Source: Vibrio sp. RE88 (GTDB lineage Bacteria; Pseudomonadota; Gammaproteobacteria; Enterobacterales; Vibrionaceae). From it: a DNA stretch of 64,000 bases. The notes below the pieces were generated by a model, which was not told where the DNA came from, did not search any database, and saw nothing but the letters and a program-made list of their open reading frames with translations. The translations under genes were made by a program, and so were the position numbers. Location of the stretch: assembly GCF_013113835.1 (NCBI RefSeq), contig NZ_VTYQ01000003.1:310001-374000 (forward strand), read 5' to 3'. Below, piece by piece: positions 8,759 to 18,784 of this stretch. Position 1 is the first letter of the stretch; every line of letters starts with the position of its first letter.

Positions 8759-9649
8759 ATGGACAAATTCACCAGTATGAAGGTCTTTGCTTACGTGGTC
8801 GAACATGGCAGTTTTCGTAGTGCTGCCAGCCACTTTGCTCTTTCCCCGACTATGATCAGCAAGCACATTAGCCATTTGGAAAATCATCTGGCGACTCAAC
8901 TGATCCATCGCACTACGCGCAAACAAACCTTGACCGAGTCAGGCCAGCTTTATTACAAAGAGTGCCAACGCATTCTCGAAGATCTCGCCAATGCAGAGAA
9001 TCTGATTCAAACCTTAGAGAACAGCCCAAAAGGAGTGGTGAAAATCAATTGCCCAGTCACCTATGGCAACAAGGTTATCGCACCACTCATTGCTGACTTT
9101 CTCGCGCAGCATCCGAACATCAATGTCGAGATGGAGCTCAGTAACGAACTGATCGACCCACACTTAACCGATGCGGATATGATGATCCGTATCGGTAACC
9201 TTGAAGACTCAGCGCTAGTCGCACGTTACCTTGGCGACTACACGCTTATTTTTTGCGCTTCTCCGACTTACCTTGCGGCAAATGCCCCTATTCAGTCAGT
9301 GTCTGATCTCACTCAACATCAATGTCTCGGCTTTAGTTACAGTGAAGGCAGTGCGAGCTTAACCACACAACTGGCCAGTAGCGCTTTTCTGCGTGGCCAA
9401 ACCCGACTGGCTTCAAATAATGGCGAAGTGTTACGTAGTGCGGCTCTATCAGGAGCTGGAGTGATGTTGCAGCCCACCATTTTGGTTGAAGACGATCTCG
9501 CCAATGGTCGGCTAGTGGAAATTCTCAAACAAGACGTGCCTGCTCCCAAGCCTATTCACTTGCTGTACAAGAGCAAACGACTCTCTTTGAAAAATCGGAC
9601 CTTTGCCGATTTCATCCTTAATAATTGCCGACAAGGTCAATTGAGATAA
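8759..9649 (+). CDS. LysR-family transcriptional regulator
   Basis: A 296-residue regulator with an N-terminal winged helix-turn-helix (FRSAASHFALSPTMISKHISHLE) and an effector-binding domain. It lies in divergent orientation to the ABM/oxidoreductase pair across a 99-base spacer and so probably controls that pair. It resembles the LysR at 4977-5879 in the TTRKQTLTESG linker, so both belong to the same CrgA/DmlR-like branch. The effector is unknown. Confidence 0.92.
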   Translation: MDKFTSMKVFAYVVEHGSFRSAASHFALSPTMISKHISHLENHLATQLIHRTTRKQTLTESGQLYYKECQRILEDLANAENLIQTLENSPKGVVKINCPVTYGNKVIAPLIADFLAQHPNINVEMELSNELIDPHLTDADMMIRIGNLEDSALVARYLGDYTLIFCASPTYLAANAPIQSVSDLTQHQCLGFSYSEGSASLTTQLASSAFLRGQTRLASNNGEVLRSAALSGAGVMLQPTILVEDDLANGRLVEILKQDVPAPKPIHLLYKSKRLSLKNRTFADFILNNCRQGQLR

Positions 9650-9695
9650 GGCATAACAGGCTGTTATGATAATGAAAAATACAAGGACACAGCAC

Positions 9696-10382
9696 ATGAC
9701 AGTTGAAAAGTTTGAACATATCTATCAACGAGCAGCAGAGCGTAAAGGTGGCGAAGACCAGCTGGAAGCCTTGCTTTCTACCCCACTGAGCAAAGAAGAA
9801 ATCGCGGCCATTCCGAACGATCGCTGGCTATCTGCATTCAGTATGAAGGTATTTCAAAGTGGCATTTCATGGAGTGTGGTTCGAAACAAATGGCCTAACT
9901 TTGAAGAGGTATTCTTCGGTTTTAAGATCGAACCACTATTGATGTTGTCTGATGAGCAATGGGATAACAAAGCGGCGGATAAACGCATTATTCGTCATCA
10001 CGCTAAAGTGAAGTCCATACGCGCTAATGCACAAATGATTCATGAAGCGTCTCTGGAACATGGCTCTTTCGGTAAAATGATCGCCGAATGGCCAAGCGAA
10101 ACCATTACCGAATTATGGAGTTTCCTAAAGAAGAAAGGCAATCGACTGGGAGGCAACACCGGCCCATATAGCCTTCGCCAAATGGGTGTCGACACTTTCA
10201 TTATGTCTGGAGACGTCGAAGCCTACCTAAGAAACTGTAAAATTATTGAAGGTGGTAGAGACACTAAACGCTCTCTGGATGCTGCCAATAAGGCGTTCGC
10301 CGAATGGCAACAACAAAGTGGGCGCAGCCTGACCAAAATCAGCCAGACGATTGCCTTTAGTTCAGGGGATAATCGCGTATAG
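9696..10382 (+). CDS. DNA-3-methyladenine glycosylase I (Tag) family protein, divergent
   Basis: A 228-residue helix-hairpin-helix glycosylase relative. The FQSGISWSVVRNKWPNFEEVFFGF segment matches the Tag signature around the base-binding pocket, and MGVDTFIMSGDVEAYL occupies the C-terminal position. The N-terminal CPW / HDxEWG part of E. coli Tag is absent, and I see no conserved Cys/His set for the usual zinc snap. It is therefore a divergent paralogue, and activity on 3-methyladenine is not assured. The start at 9696 is preferred over ATG at 9666 because AAGG lies about 9 bases before it. It is convergent with ohrR, with only one base between the stops. Confidence 0.8.
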   Translation: MTVEKFEHIYQRAAERKGGEDQLEALLSTPLSKEEIAAIPNDRWLSAFSMKVFQSGISWSVVRNKWPNFEEVFFGFKIEPLLMLSDEQWDNKAADKRIIRHHAKVKSIRANAQMIHEASLEHGSFGKMIAEWPSETITELWSFLKKKGNRLGGNTGPYSLRQMGVDTFIMSGDVEAYLRNCKIIEGGRDTKRSLDAANKAFAEWQQQSGRSLTKISQTIAFSSGDNRV

Positions 10383-10383
10383 C

Positions 10384-10842
10384 CTAGACTAGATTGTTCA
10401 GAACCTTCTCGCATAGTTGCTTAAGCGTCACCAGTTCATCGACCTCAAGATCAATTTTGCATCGCATCGCGTTAGGCACTGATTTCGCCGAATCCTTGAG
10501 CGCCTGACCAGCATTGGTCAGGTTAAGTACTCTTACACGCTCATCCTCTTGGCTTCTGCCTCTGGCAACAAACCCTTTCACTTCCAGCCTTTTCAGCAAT
10601 GGGGTCAATGTGCCTGAATCAAGATGGAGCCTTGTTCCCAAATCTTTTACGCTGGCGCCATCTTTTTCCCAAAGCAACATCATCACCAAATATTGAGAGT
10701 AGGTAAGATCCAGCTGTTCAAGCATAGGTCGGTAAGCGCGAATTACTGCATTTGCCGCACTGTAAAGCGGGAAACAAAGCTGATTATCCAGCAATAGCTT
10801 CTCTTCATCCGTCATGTTTTCTACATTTTGACACTTACTCAT
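10384..10842 (-). CDS. ohrR: Organic hydroperoxide-sensing MarR-family repressor OhrR
   Basis: A 152-residue winged-helix repressor. The peroxidatic cysteine is in the family motif LDNQLCFPLYS (Cys23 from this start), close to the N-terminus as in Bacillus and Xanthomonas OhrR. Oxidation of this Cys by organic peroxides releases DNA. The MarR helix-turn-helix and wing cover about residues 60-115 (SVKDLGTRLHLDSGTLTPLLKRLE). The start at 10842 is chosen for AGG 6-7 bases upstream; ATG at 10815 is a weaker alternative. It is divergent from ohr, and the shared intergenic region carries two matching operators. Confidence 0.93.
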   Translation of the reverse strand: MSKCQNVENMTDEEKLLLDNQLCFPLYSAANAVIRAYRPMLEQLDLTYSQYLVMMLLWEKDGASVKDLGTRLHLDSGTLTPLLKRLEVKGFVARGRSQEDERVRVLNLTNAGQALKDSAKSVPNAMRCKIDLEVDELVTLKQLCEKVLNNLV

Positions 10843-10863
10843 TCGACACCTATCAAATAAAAA

Positions 10864-10881
10864 CAATTAAATTGCGCACAA
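10864..10881. promoter_or_regulatory. OhrR-type operator, ohrR-proximal
   Basis: CAATTAAATTGCGCACAA, with a near-palindromic core CAATT-A-AATTG. It lies 21 bases upstream of the ohrR start. The core matches the OhrR consensus of AT-rich inverted repeats; a second copy lies 58 bases on. Confidence 0.7.
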
Positions 10882-10921
10882 TATAGTTGCATTCCAGATA
10901 ATTTTCGATCTAATATTGTAG

Positions 10922-10940
10922 GCAATTAAATTGCACACAA
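10922..10940. promoter_or_regulatory. OhrR-type operator, ohr-proximal
   Basis: A perfect 13-base palindrome GCAATT-A-AATTGC (10922-10934), then CACAA as in the other copy. It sits 21 bases upstream of the ohr start and would block ohr transcription when bound. Confidence 0.75.
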
Positions 10941-10961
10941 CTTAAATAAAAGGAAGATGAC

Positions 10962-11384
10962 ATGACAACTCTATACAAAACTTCAGCTAAAGCGCTTGCA
11001 GGTCGTAACGGTCAAGTGAAAACTGACGATGGCTTACTTGATCTAGAACTTGCTTACCCTAAAGAAATGGGTGGCAGTGGCGCAGCGACTAACCCAGAGC
11101 AACTATTTGCGGCTGGTTACTCTGCCTGTTTTTCTAATGCCATTTTGCACGTTGCTCGAGAAGCGAAAGTGGCGATCAGTCAAGCACCAGTCACTGCAGA
11201 AGTCGGGATTGGCCCAAATGATAATGGCGGATTTGCGCTGACTATTAGCCTCGCTGCAGAAGTGAATTTACCTCAGGAACAGGCTCTAGAATTGACTCGC
11301 GTTGCTCATCAGGTGTGCCCTTACTCTAACGCTGTTCGCGATAATATTGATGTTCAAGTAACTGTGAATGGCGAATCTATCTAA
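10962..11384 (+). CDS. ohr: Organic hydroperoxide resistance peroxidase Ohr
   Basis: A 140-residue cytoplasmic thiol peroxidase of the OsmC/Ohr family that reduces organic and lipid hydroperoxides using lipoyl-dependent reductants. Both catalytic cysteines are present: Cys56 in GYSACFSNA and Cys119 in HQVCPYSNA. The N-terminal segment TSAKALAGRNGQVKTDDG is the usual Ohr opening. An AAGGA ribosome site precedes ATG. It is divergent from its sensor ohrR and ends in an 11-base-pair hairpin terminator. Confidence 0.97.
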   Translation: MTTLYKTSAKALAGRNGQVKTDDGLLDLELAYPKEMGGSGAATNPEQLFAAGYSACFSNAILHVAREAKVAISQAPVTAEVGIGPNDNGGFALTISLAAEVNLPQEQALELTRVAHQVCPYSNAVRDNIDVQVTVNGESI

Positions 11385-11400
11385 CTCTATCCAAACACAA

Positions 11401-11426
11401 AAATGCCGATCGATAGATCGGCATTT
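11401..11426. terminator. Bidirectional terminator between ohr and metE
   Basis: A perfect 11-base stem AAATGCCGATC / GATCGGCATTT with a GATA loop between convergent ohr and metE. T-rich on the ohr side and A-rich on the other, so it can serve both genes. Confidence 0.9.
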
Positions 11427-11448
11427 TCACATCAACGGTGTCCCTTCG

Positions 11449-13728
11449 TTACGCAAACTCTTTACGCAGTTTTTTCGCCGCCGACACCATATTAGCTAGC
11501 GACGCTTCTGTTTCAGCCCAGTTTCGTGTTTTCAAGCCACAATCTGGATTCACCCATAACCTTTTCGCTGGGATCTTCTCAGCCGCTTTGTTGATCAATC
11601 CTTCAATCCACTCGTCACTCGGGATGTTAGGCGAGTGAATATCGTAGACACCTGGGCCAATCTCATTCGGGTAATTAAACTCTTCAAACGCTTTAAGGAG
11701 CTCCATGTTTGAGCGCGACGTTTCAATCGTAATCACATCTGCATCCAGTGCTGCGACTGAGTCGATGATCTCGTTAAACTCTGAGTAACACATGTGCGTA
11801 TGTATCTGAGTTTCTGGTTTTGCACTGGCTGCGGAAATTTTGAAAGCATCCACCGCCCATTCTAAATACTCTGCATGGTCACGTTTTTTAAGTGGCATAC
11901 CTTCACGAATCGCCGGCTCATCAATCTGGATGATATTGATGCCCGCACCCTGCAGATCAGACACTTCATCACGCAATGCAAGCGCTAGTTGATTGGTGAT
12001 CTCCTTGCGACTGATGTCTTCACGAGGAAACGTCCAGCAAAGGATGGTTACAGGCCCAGTTAACATGCCTTTCATTTGTTTGGAGGTCAGCGATTGTGCA
12101 TAGGTCGACCACTCAACGGTAATAGGCTTCTCGCGTTCAATGTCTGCAACGACAATCGCAGGCTTCACACAGCGAGACCCGTAACTCTGAACCCAGCCAA
12201 ACTTTGTTGTTTGAAAACCGGCCAAGTTCTCAGCAAAGTACTCAACCATGTCATTTCGCTCAGCTTCGCCATGAACCAGTACGTCGAGATCCAATGCTTC
12301 TTGCCGTTTTACCGCATCTTCGATATGCCCTTTTAGGGCTTCTACATATTCATATTTCGGTAATTTACCAGTACGGTAAGCGCTTCGCTGAGCTCGTATC
12401 TCGTTAGTTTGAGGGAAAGAGCCTATGGTTGTCGTTGGAAACAACGGCAAACCTAACACAGTACTTTGATGCTCTGCACGTTCCTCATAGGATGCGCTTC
12501 GCTCTGCCAGCGATTTGGTGATTTGATTTAATCGCTCCTGCACCTGAGGCTTGTTGACGTGTGCTGCGGTTTTTCGTGCATCAATCGGAGCACTATAGGC
12601 AGCACATTCTTGAATGGCTTGTTGGTTACCGTCCAATGCTTTACCTAACAAAGCAACTTCATGCACCTTCTGTTTGGCAAAGGCGAACCAACTGCGAACT
12701 TCTTCCGACAACGCAGGTTCAAGATCTAAATCAACTGGGCTATGCAGTAATGAACATGAACTCGCGACCCATAACCTATCACCTAATTGCTGCTTAACAG
12801 GCTGCAAAAGCTCAAGCAGTGTACTGAGATCAGCGCGCCAAACGTTGCGTCCATTAACCACGCCTGCGGACAGTACCCACTCTTTGGGTAAACGAGATAC
12901 TACGGTGCTCAGTTGCTGAGGTGCGGCCGCTAGGTCAATATGCAAACCATCAACATCGAGTTCAACAATCTTATCTAATGTGTCATCGACGGAATCAAAA
13001 TACGTTGTCAGCAGCACTTTTATGTCGCTGCGAATCACCTGATAGGCGAGTTTGAATGAAGATAGCCAAGGTTTTTCGAGTTCTAGTGACAAGACGGGCT
13101 CATCTATCTGAACCCATTCGACCCCTTGCTTAGATAGCTTTGATAAGATGTTCTGATAAGCCGTGAGAAGACGCGGTAGCAAGGTTAGGCGGTCGAACCC
13201 TTCATCCACCTCTTTGCCAAGATAAAGATAGCTGATGGGGCCCAGTAGAACGGGTTTCACGTTGTGACCAGCTTTCGTTGCTTCATTCACCTCTTCAAAC
13301 AGCTGCGGCCAACTGACATCGAAGCTATCATCTTCACTGAACTCCGGCACAATGTAGTGGTAATTGGTGTTGAACCATTTGGTCATGTCTGATGCCGCAG
13401 AGCCATTACAATCGCAACTCACCTTTGACTGCCCACGCCCCACTTTGAACAATGTATCCAGATCCGGGAAGCCGTCGCGATGGCGTTTAGGTACATGCCC
13501 CAACAATAAAGTCGTGGTAAGCACATGGTCATACCATGCGAAATCACCGGCAGTAACGAAACTCAGATCTGCATCAGATTGCGTCTGCCAGTTCTTGTTA
13601 CGTAGCTCAGCGCCAACGGCCTTTAACTCAGCCTGTTCAATTTCACCACGCCAGTACTTCTCCAACGCAAACTTAAGTTCACGCTTTTCACCAATTCTTG
13701 GGTATCCCAAAATGTGAGTTGTTGTCAT
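11449..13728 (-). CDS. metE: Cobalamin-independent methionine synthase MetE
   Basis: A 759-residue enzyme that transfers a methyl group from 5-methyltetrahydropteroyltri-L-glutamate to homocysteine in the last step of methionine synthesis. The N-terminal barrel begins [14 protein letters not shown]. The C-terminal barrel has the zinc/homocysteine ligands in HTHMCYSEF (His and Cys), IETSRSNME (Glu) and [11 protein letters not shown] (Cys). The start at 13728 gives the family's usual [14 protein letters not shown]-terminus; in-frame codons further upstream run through the promoter. It is divergent from metR, with MetJ and MetR-like sites between. Confidence 0.98.
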   Translation of the reverse strand: MTTTHILGYPRIGEKRELKFALEKYWRGEIEQAELKAVGAELRNKNWQTQSDADLSFVTAGDFAWYDHVLTTTLLLGHVPKRHRDGFPDLDTLFKVGRGQSKVSCDCNGSAASDMTKWFNTNYHYIVPEFSEDDSFDVSWPQLFEEVNEATKAGHNVKPVLLGPISYLYLGKEVDEGFDRLTLLPRLLTAYQNILSKLSKQGVEWVQIDEPVLSLELEKPWLSSFKLAYQVIRSDIKVLLTTYFDSVDDTLDKIVELDVDGLHIDLAAAPQQLSTVVSRLPKEWVLSAGVVNGRNVWRADLSTLLELLQPVKQQLGDRLWVASSCSLLHSPVDLDLEPALSEEVRSWFAFAKQKVHEVALLGKALDGNQQAIQECAAYSAPIDARKTAAHVNKPQVQERLNQITKSLAERSASYEERAEHQSTVLGLPLFPTTTIGSFPQTNEIRAQRSAYRTGKLPKYEYVEALKGHIEDAVKRQEALDLDVLVHGEAERNDMVEYFAENLAGFQTTKFGWVQSYGSRCVKPAIVVADIEREKPITVEWSTYAQSLTSKQMKGMLTGPVTILCWTFPREDISRKEITNQLALALRDEVSDLQGAGINIIQIDEPAIREGMPLKKRDHAEYLEWAVDAFKISAASAKPETQIHTHMCYSEFNEIIDSVAALDADVITIETSRSNMELLKAFEEFNYPNEIGPGVYDIHSPNIPSDEWIEGLINKAAEKIPAKRLWVNPDCGLKTRNWAETEASLANMVSAAKKLRKEFA

Positions 13729-13922
13729 AGTCCTAATCCTTCTGGTTTGTAATCGTAGATGCATGTGCTGTTCAGACGGCATAAAAGGCGTCTGGATGGC
13801 TAAACTATCTCGCCAACCTCGTGACGGAACAAGTTCCAATTATTCAACCTGTTTATTAGATTATTTCATGTTACTTATGCTCTACATGTAAAAGCTCCAT
13901 ATTAAAAATCATTTGAACTTTT

Positions 13923-13938
13923 AGACGTCTAGATGTTT
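13923..13938. promoter_or_regulatory. MetJ operator (tandem met boxes)
   Basis: AGACGTCT (a perfect met box) followed directly by AGATGTTT, a degenerate second box, between divergent metE and metR. Tandem 8-base met boxes are the known binding unit of the MetJ-S-adenosylmethionine repressor. Confidence 0.72.
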
Positions 13939-13992
13939 ACACTCCTAAAAAATGCAGGTAAGTTAGTTATATTCATCATCAGTGATTACGGT

Positions 13993-14005
13993 TGAAGGGA
14001 TTTCA
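13993..14005. promoter_or_regulatory. MetR-like palindrome over the metR start
   Basis: TGAA-GGGAT-TTCA fits the TGAA-N5-TTCA MetR consensus. It covers the metR ribosome site and its last base is the A of the ATG, a position suited to autoregulation. A single match to a short consensus, so moderate confidence. Confidence 0.45.
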
Positions 14006-14916
14006 TGATTGAGCTTAAGCATCTGAAAACATTAGCAACGTTGCGAGATACGGGATCGTTAACCGCCACCGCAACGACGTTACATCTGACTCAGTCAGCT
14101 TTGTCTCATCAAATCAAAGATCTCGAAGCCAGAATTGGCGGCCAACTGTTTCTACGCAAAACACGCCCGGTAAGGTTCACGTCTGAAGGCGAGATTCTTC
14201 TGAGTTTGGCGGATCAAGTACTGCCACGATTAGCGCGAGCTGAGAATGAACTTGCCAGCCTGAAAGAAGACGTCAACGGACGCCTGCACATGGCGATTGA
14301 ATGTCACTCTTGCTTCCAGTGGTTAATGCCAGCGTTGAGGGAGTACCAAGTTGCTTGGCCAAGCGTGACTCTGGATTTCTCATCCGGATTTGGTTTCGAG
14401 CCTCTGCCTGCGTTGATGAGTGGCGAGTTAGATTTAGTCATCACCTCGGATATCCAGCCAAGGTCAGAAGTCCATTATGAACCCTTGTTTGATTTTGAAA
14501 TGCGCCTTGTCACCGCGACCAATCACCCATTGGCGGCTAAAACGTCTATCCAGCCAAGTGATTTGGAAAACGAAACCATGTTGTCTTATCCGGTACAAAA
14601 AAGCCGACTTGATGTGGTGAAGCATTTTCTTCACCCAGCAGGCATTGAACCGGCAAAATGGAAACAGGCTGACAACACTCTGATGTTAGTCCAAATGGTG
14701 TCAGCAGGCTTGGGGGTTGCCGCATTACCAAACTGGGCCATCAGCGAGTTCTCTCGTCAGGGGTTGATAACCAGTATTTCGCTTGGTGATGGTTTATGGC
14801 GCCGCCTTTTCGCCGCCACTCGCAACTCAGACAAAGATAAACGTTACCTTCAGGCGTTTTTTAATACTGCAAGACAGCAATCGAAGAGTCATTTGGAAGG
14901 GATAAAAACGGTATAA
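14005..14916 (+). CDS. metR: LysR-family activator of methionine genes MetR
   Basis: A 303-residue LysR regulator that uses homocysteine as coeffector to activate metE and other methionine genes. The helix-turn-helix is at about residues 3-60 (IELKHLKTLATLRDTGSLTATATTLHLTQSALSHQIKDLE), with the typical MetR segment CHSCFQWLMPALREY in the effector domain. The divergent arrangement with metE matches enterobacteria and other vibrios. It ends in a clear terminator. Confidence 0.96.
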   Translation: MIELKHLKTLATLRDTGSLTATATTLHLTQSALSHQIKDLEARIGGQLFLRKTRPVRFTSEGEILLSLADQVLPRLARAENELASLKEDVNGRLHMAIECHSCFQWLMPALREYQVAWPSVTLDFSSGFGFEPLPALMSGELDLVITSDIQPRSEVHYEPLFDFEMRLVTATNHPLAAKTSIQPSDLENETMLSYPVQKSRLDVVKHFLHPAGIEPAKWKQADNTLMLVQMVSAGLGVAALPNWAISEFSRQGLITSISLGDGLWRRLFAATRNSDKDKRYLQAFFNTARQQSKSHLEGIKTV

Positions 14917-14942
14917 AAAAGGAGGCAATCAGCCTCCTTTTT
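14916..14942. terminator. Bidirectional terminator after metR
   Basis: Stem AAAAAGGAGGC / GCCTCCTTTTT with an AATCA loop, overlapping the metR stop and facing the convergent DUF4250 gene. Confidence 0.9.
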
Positions 14943-14947
14943 ACGTG

Positions 14948-15148
14948 TTATCTGTCATAAGATTTGAACTGATTGGTGAGAGGATCATACTGATAGCCGA
15001 GGACATCGAGCTTACCAATCACAGTTTCGACATCCATTTCATACATGGTCACAAGCTCTTCAAAGCTGTTACATTCGAGTCTCAGCTTTTCATTAACGAT
15101 ACCAAGCAAGATGATGCTATCTAACCTTCCAACGTTACTCAGATCCAT
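14948..15148 (-). CDS. DUF4250 domain protein
   Basis: A 66-residue cytosolic protein whose pattern (ILLGIVNEKLRLECNSFEELVTMYEMDVETVIGKLDVLGYQYDPLTNQFK) fits the DUF4250 family, including the conserved YDPLTNQFK ending. No function is known for the family. The start is placed at ATG 15148 because AGGAG is 7 bases upstream; GTG at 15154 would leave only one base. It is separated by 70 bases from the membrane-protein gene upstream on the same strand. Confidence 0.8.
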   Translation of the reverse strand: MDLSNVGRLDSIILLGIVNEKLRLECNSFEELVTMYEMDVETVIGKLDVLGYQYDPLTNQFKSYDR

Positions 15149-15218
15149 AGCCACACTCCTGTGCTGATCGCCTACCTCAAGCGTAGCTTCAAATCCTCAA
15201 ATTTAAAGTGAGCCGCTT

Positions 15219-15899
15219 CTAAAGAACGAACAAGCCTTGATTAAACGTCGTGGCCGAAACCAACGTCAGCAGGGCTACTGCCAACTGAATTTTGTTGACG
15301 GTTTTCGACACAATGATGTGCCAGCACCAGATGAGGACGGACGTAATAAGAAGAGCAAAACCTATCAACAAAGGCTGAGTCGCCTGAGTGAGGGCAACTT
15401 CTTCTAGACCAAAAGCTTTTAAGAGAATCGCTAGGCTCATCAGCATTGCCGAGATAACACCTGTTACTGGCAAAATACGATGAAAAGCCTGAAGCCTAGT
15501 GCGGGCTACAGTGAGAAGTAAATGAGCAAACAGAGCGCCTAGAAGAATGATCTGAACGAATACGTTTAGGCCAGCCGCTAAATCAGGTTGCTCACCAATA
15601 CCAATCGCGACATACGCCAGCGCCAGACCATTGGCAAGATACATCACCCACAATGGGCCTTGTACCCGAGTTTTTTTGGTCTGAACCTGCGAGTAAAAGT
15701 AAGCAATCGCAAACACCACCATCATGGCTTCGATTTTCAACGACGCGACGGCCAGCCACATAATGGCGAGCACAGGGAGTACTTTATGAATACGGCCTCG
15801 CTGGCCGGGGCAAATATCCCCTTTGACTAAAATAAGCGTCAAAATCAACTGAGCGCCTAAAAGCATAGGAGGAAACACTGCTAACAATTGCTGAACCAT
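15219..15899 (-). CDS. Multi-pass inner-membrane protein, unknown
   Basis: About 226 residues with six or seven hydrophobic helices and short loops, starting at ATG 15899 (GTG at 15914 is possible; neither has a strong ribosome site). I recognise no transporter motif. Some resemblance in overall layout to NnrS-like or heme-exporter-like membrane proteins was considered, but no diagnostic residues are visible. It is followed on the same strand by the DUF4250 gene. Confidence 0.7.
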   Translation of the reverse strand: MVQQLLAVFPPMLLGAQLILTLILVKGDICPGQRGRIHKVLPVLAIMWLAVASLKIEAMMVVFAIAYFYSQVQTKKTRVQGPLWVMYLANGLALAYVAIGIGEQPDLAAGLNVFVQIILLGALFAHLLLTVARTRLQAFHRILPVTGVISAMLMSLAILLKAFGLEEVALTQATQPLLIGFALLITSVLIWCWHIIVSKTVNKIQLAVALLTLVSATTFNQGLFVL

Positions 15900-16336
15900 G
15901 ATGTGAGATATCACTATTGTTTTTAATGGAAGCGGATAATAACAGACTTGCTAAGACGAGTGCCACCAGCGTTTAACTCAAACCCCAGCGATCAATTGGC
16001 AGCTGTTGTGACGCAAAGCTTGGCAATAGTAAGCTCCAATTCCCAGTCGTGCTTTCAATCTTTTATTGATGAGAGGAGCTTGCGCACTTTTCAGTAACTG
16101 TATTAAAACCAACCGCATGTGTAACCTATCTACCTTAGCTTAAACGCTCATCATCCCTGCTATAACAATGGGGACATAACGGACGCCACTTCGTTAAATC
16201 TCGAACAGAACTTGGATCAACCGAATATTGAGTTAAATGAAGGGGTTTTAGACATGAAAAATCTAAGGACATGTTGAGGTAGATAGAAGGCTCGCAAGCC
16301 GCTATAATTCGCGCTCCCTGGAACAGAGAACAAAAT
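15900..16336. other. 437-base gap upstream of ygiQ
   Basis: No credible gene seen. It must hold promoters for the leftward membrane-protein gene and for ygiQ. A TATAAT hexamer at 16303-16308, 28 bases before the ygiQ ATG, is a candidate -10 element, but no good -35 is at the right spacing. A 9-base inverted pair (CTATCTACC at 16126, GGTAGATAG at 16278) is too far apart to weigh much. Confidence 0.5.
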
Positions 16337-18616
16337 ATGTACAGCAATATCACCCCTATTCATGAGCACAAAAAATACTGGGCAGAATGCTTCGGTAATG
16401 CCCCTTTCCTACCGACAAGTCGCAAGGAAATGGATGCCCTAGGATGGGACAGCTGTGACATTATTATCGTGACAGGCGATGCTTACGTCGATCACCCGAG
16501 CTTTGGTATGGCAATCATCGGTCGCTTACTTGAAGCGCAGGGGTTCCGTGTCGGTATCATTGCGCAGCCTGAATGGCACAATAAAGACGCTTTCACTCAA
16601 TTGGGTCGACCAAACCTGTTCTTCGGTATCACCGCGGGCAACATGGACTCAATGATCAACCGGTATACGGCCGACCGTAAGTTGCGCCATGATGACGCCT
16701 ACACGCCAAATAACGAAGGCGGTAAGCGCCCTGACCGCGCAACGTTAGTGTACTCACAGCGCTGTCGCGAAGCTTATAAAGGTGTACCGCTTGTTCTTGG
16801 GGGAATCGAAGCCAGCTTACGTCGTTTAGCCCACTACGATTACTGGTCAGATAAAGTTCGTCGCTCCATTTTGTTTGACGCAAAAGCAGATATCCTACTG
16901 TTTGGTAACGCAGAGCGCGCACTGGTTGAAGTCGCTCACCGACTGGCAGATGGCGAAGAGATTGGCACGATGACCAACATTCGCGGTACGGTTGTCAGCC
17001 TGCCAGCGGAGCCAGAAGGCTACAAGATCATTGACTCTTCACGTATTGAAAAACCACGTAAAGAAGCCTTCATCCCGCCGAACCCATATGCGGTAGAAGA
17101 GCAGTGTGACACTAAAGCGAAAGCTGAAGAGCCTGAAGCGAAACCTATCGCTATTCGCCCTTCTCGTCACGATGCGGCAACAACCGCCGTTCGTATTCCC
17201 CATTTTGAAAAGTTGAATAACGACCGAATTCTCTATGCCCACGCCAGCCGTATTATGCACCTTGAGACAAACCCGTATTCTGGCCGTGCATTAATTCAAC
17301 GTCATGGCGATCGTGAACTTTGGGTTAACCAAGCACCTATTCCGCTTTCGACGGAAGAGATGGATTACGTTTTCGGCCTGCCTTACGCACGTGTTCCACA
17401 CCCGCAATATGGTAAAGCGAAGATTCCTGCCTACGACATGATCAAAACGTCCGTGAACATCATGCGTGGCTGTTTCGGTGGCTGCTCTTTCTGTTCAATT
17501 ACCGAACACGAAGGTCGTATCATCCAAAACCGTTCTCAAGAGTCGATCATTAACGAGCTTGAAGAGATCCGAGACAAAGTCCCAGGTTTCACTGGTACCA
17601 TTTCCGATCTTGGTGGCCCAACTGCAAACATGTATCGACTTGGCTGTAGCGACCCGAAAGCAGAAGCAAACTGTCGTCGTCCATCTTGTGTCTTCCCGGG
17701 AATCTGTAACAAGCTGAACACCGACCACAAGCACACCATCGATTTGTATCGCGCAGCGCGTAAAGTGGAAGGTGTGAAAAAAGTGATGATTGCGTCTGGC
17801 GTTCGTTACGATTTGGCCATCGAGTCACCAGAATACGTTAAAGAGCTAGTTACTCACCATGTTGGCGGATATCTAAAAATCGCACCTGAGCACACAGAAA
17901 AAGGTCCACTGAACCTAATGATGAAGCCAGGCATGGGCACCTACGATCGTTTCAAAGAAATGTTTGAGAAGTACAGTGCAGAAGCCGGGAAGAAACAGTA
18001 TCTGATCCCTTACTTTATCTCCGCGCACCCGGGCACCGAAGATGAAGACATGCTGAACTTGGCACTGTGGCTTAAGAAGAACGACTTCGAGTGTGATCAG
18101 GTACAAAACTTCTATCCATCACCGATGTGTAACGCCACATCGATGTACTACTCGGAAACTAACCCGCTTAAGCGCGTTAAGTACAAACAACGTGAAGAAG
18201 TGCCAGTAGCAAAAGGTGAGCGCCAGCGCCGCTTACACAAAGCTCTACTGCGTTACCATGATCCAGCTAACTGGCCTCTGATTCGCGAAGCGCTCATCAG
18301 CATGGGCAAAAAGCACTTAATCGGTGACAAGCAGAGCTGTCTGGTACCAGCAGAAGACAATGAAGCGCTGACTCCTGCTCAGCGTAGAAAATCAGGTCGT
18401 CATGGTTCAAACCGTTTCGCGACTAAACATACCAAAAGTCAGCCGGGGTTTGAAAAAATGAACGGCTCCGGTCAGAAAAAGCCAAATAATAGCCGTAATT
18501 CTGGCAACGGTGGTAAACCAACAGGTAGTCAAAATGGTAAACCGGGCGGTCAAGGTAACGGTAAGCCACCAGCGGGCGGTAAACCTTCGGCAAGTCGTAA
18601 GCCTAAACGTCGATAG
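16337..18616 (+). CDS. ygiQ: YgiQ-family (UPF0313) radical SAM protein
   Basis: A 759-residue cytosolic iron-sulfur protein. The radical SAM cluster motif CFGGCSFC gives ligands Cys379, Cys383 and Cys386, preceded by a B12-binding-like N-terminal domain (about residues 30-200) and followed by a conserved Cys-rich stretch ([24 protein letters not shown]). The C-terminal tail of about 75 residues is rich in Gly, Asn, Lys and Pro, low in complexity and likely disordered. The physiological reaction is unknown. ATG at 16337 fits E. coli YgiQ length. It ends in a strong hairpin terminator. Confidence 0.95.
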   Translation: MYSNITPIHEHKKYWAECFGNAPFLPTSRKEMDALGWDSCDIIIVTGDAYVDHPSFGMAIIGRLLEAQGFRVGIIAQPEWHNKDAFTQLGRPNLFFGITAGNMDSMINRYTADRKLRHDDAYTPNNEGGKRPDRATLVYSQRCREAYKGVPLVLGGIEASLRRLAHYDYWSDKVRRSILFDAKADILLFGNAERALVEVAHRLADGEEIGTMTNIRGTVVSLPAEPEGYKIIDSSRIEKPRKEAFIPPNPYAVEEQCDTKAKAEEPEAKPIAIRPSRHDAATTAVRIPHFEKLNNDRILYAHASRIMHLETNPYSGRALIQRHGDRELWVNQAPIPLSTEEMDYVFGLPYARVPHPQYGKAKIPAYDMIKTSVNIMRGCFGGCSFCSITEHEGRIIQNRSQESIINELEEIRDKVPGFTGTISDLGGPTANMYRLGCSDPKAEANCRRPSCVFPGICNKLNTDHKHTIDLYRAARKVEGVKKVMIASGVRYDLAIESPEYVKELVTHHVGGYLKIAPEHTEKGPLNLMMKPGMGTYDRFKEMFEKYSAEAGKKQYLIPYFISAHPGTEDEDMLNLALWLKKNDFECDQVQNFYPSPMCNATSMYYSETNPLKRVKYKQREEVPVAKGERQRRLHKALLRYHDPANWPLIREALISMGKKHLIGDKQSCLVPAEDNEALTPAQRRKSGRHGSNRFATKHTKSQPGFEKMNGSGQKKPNNSRNSGNGGKPTGSQNGKPGGQGNGKPPAGGKPSASRKPKRR

Positions 18617-18639
18617 TCGACTCACTTTGGCACATTTTG

Positions 18640-18668
18640 AAATCGCAGCTTAGGCTGCGATTTTTTAT
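18640..18668 (+). terminator. Terminator after ygiQ
   Basis: Perfect 10-base stem AAATCGCAGC / GCTGCGATTT with a TTAG loop, then a T-run. Confidence 0.93.
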
Positions 18669-18784
18669 TGCCGCCACCCCCTACTACTCGCTCATTATGG
18701 ATAAATTTATTAATTATTTTGCACCTTGGTTCATAAGCTCCATACTTAGTTCATTGGAATCCAACCTCCGATGGAGAGATAGAG

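Noticed and set aside
12076..12919. Open frames antisense to metE
   Set aside because: They are shadows of the conserved metE coding sequence, with no ribosome sites or family resemblance.
16135..16353. Possible 72-residue gene on the minus strand before ygiQ
   Set aside because: It overlaps the ygiQ start, shows no recognisable family and lacks a convincing ribosome site.
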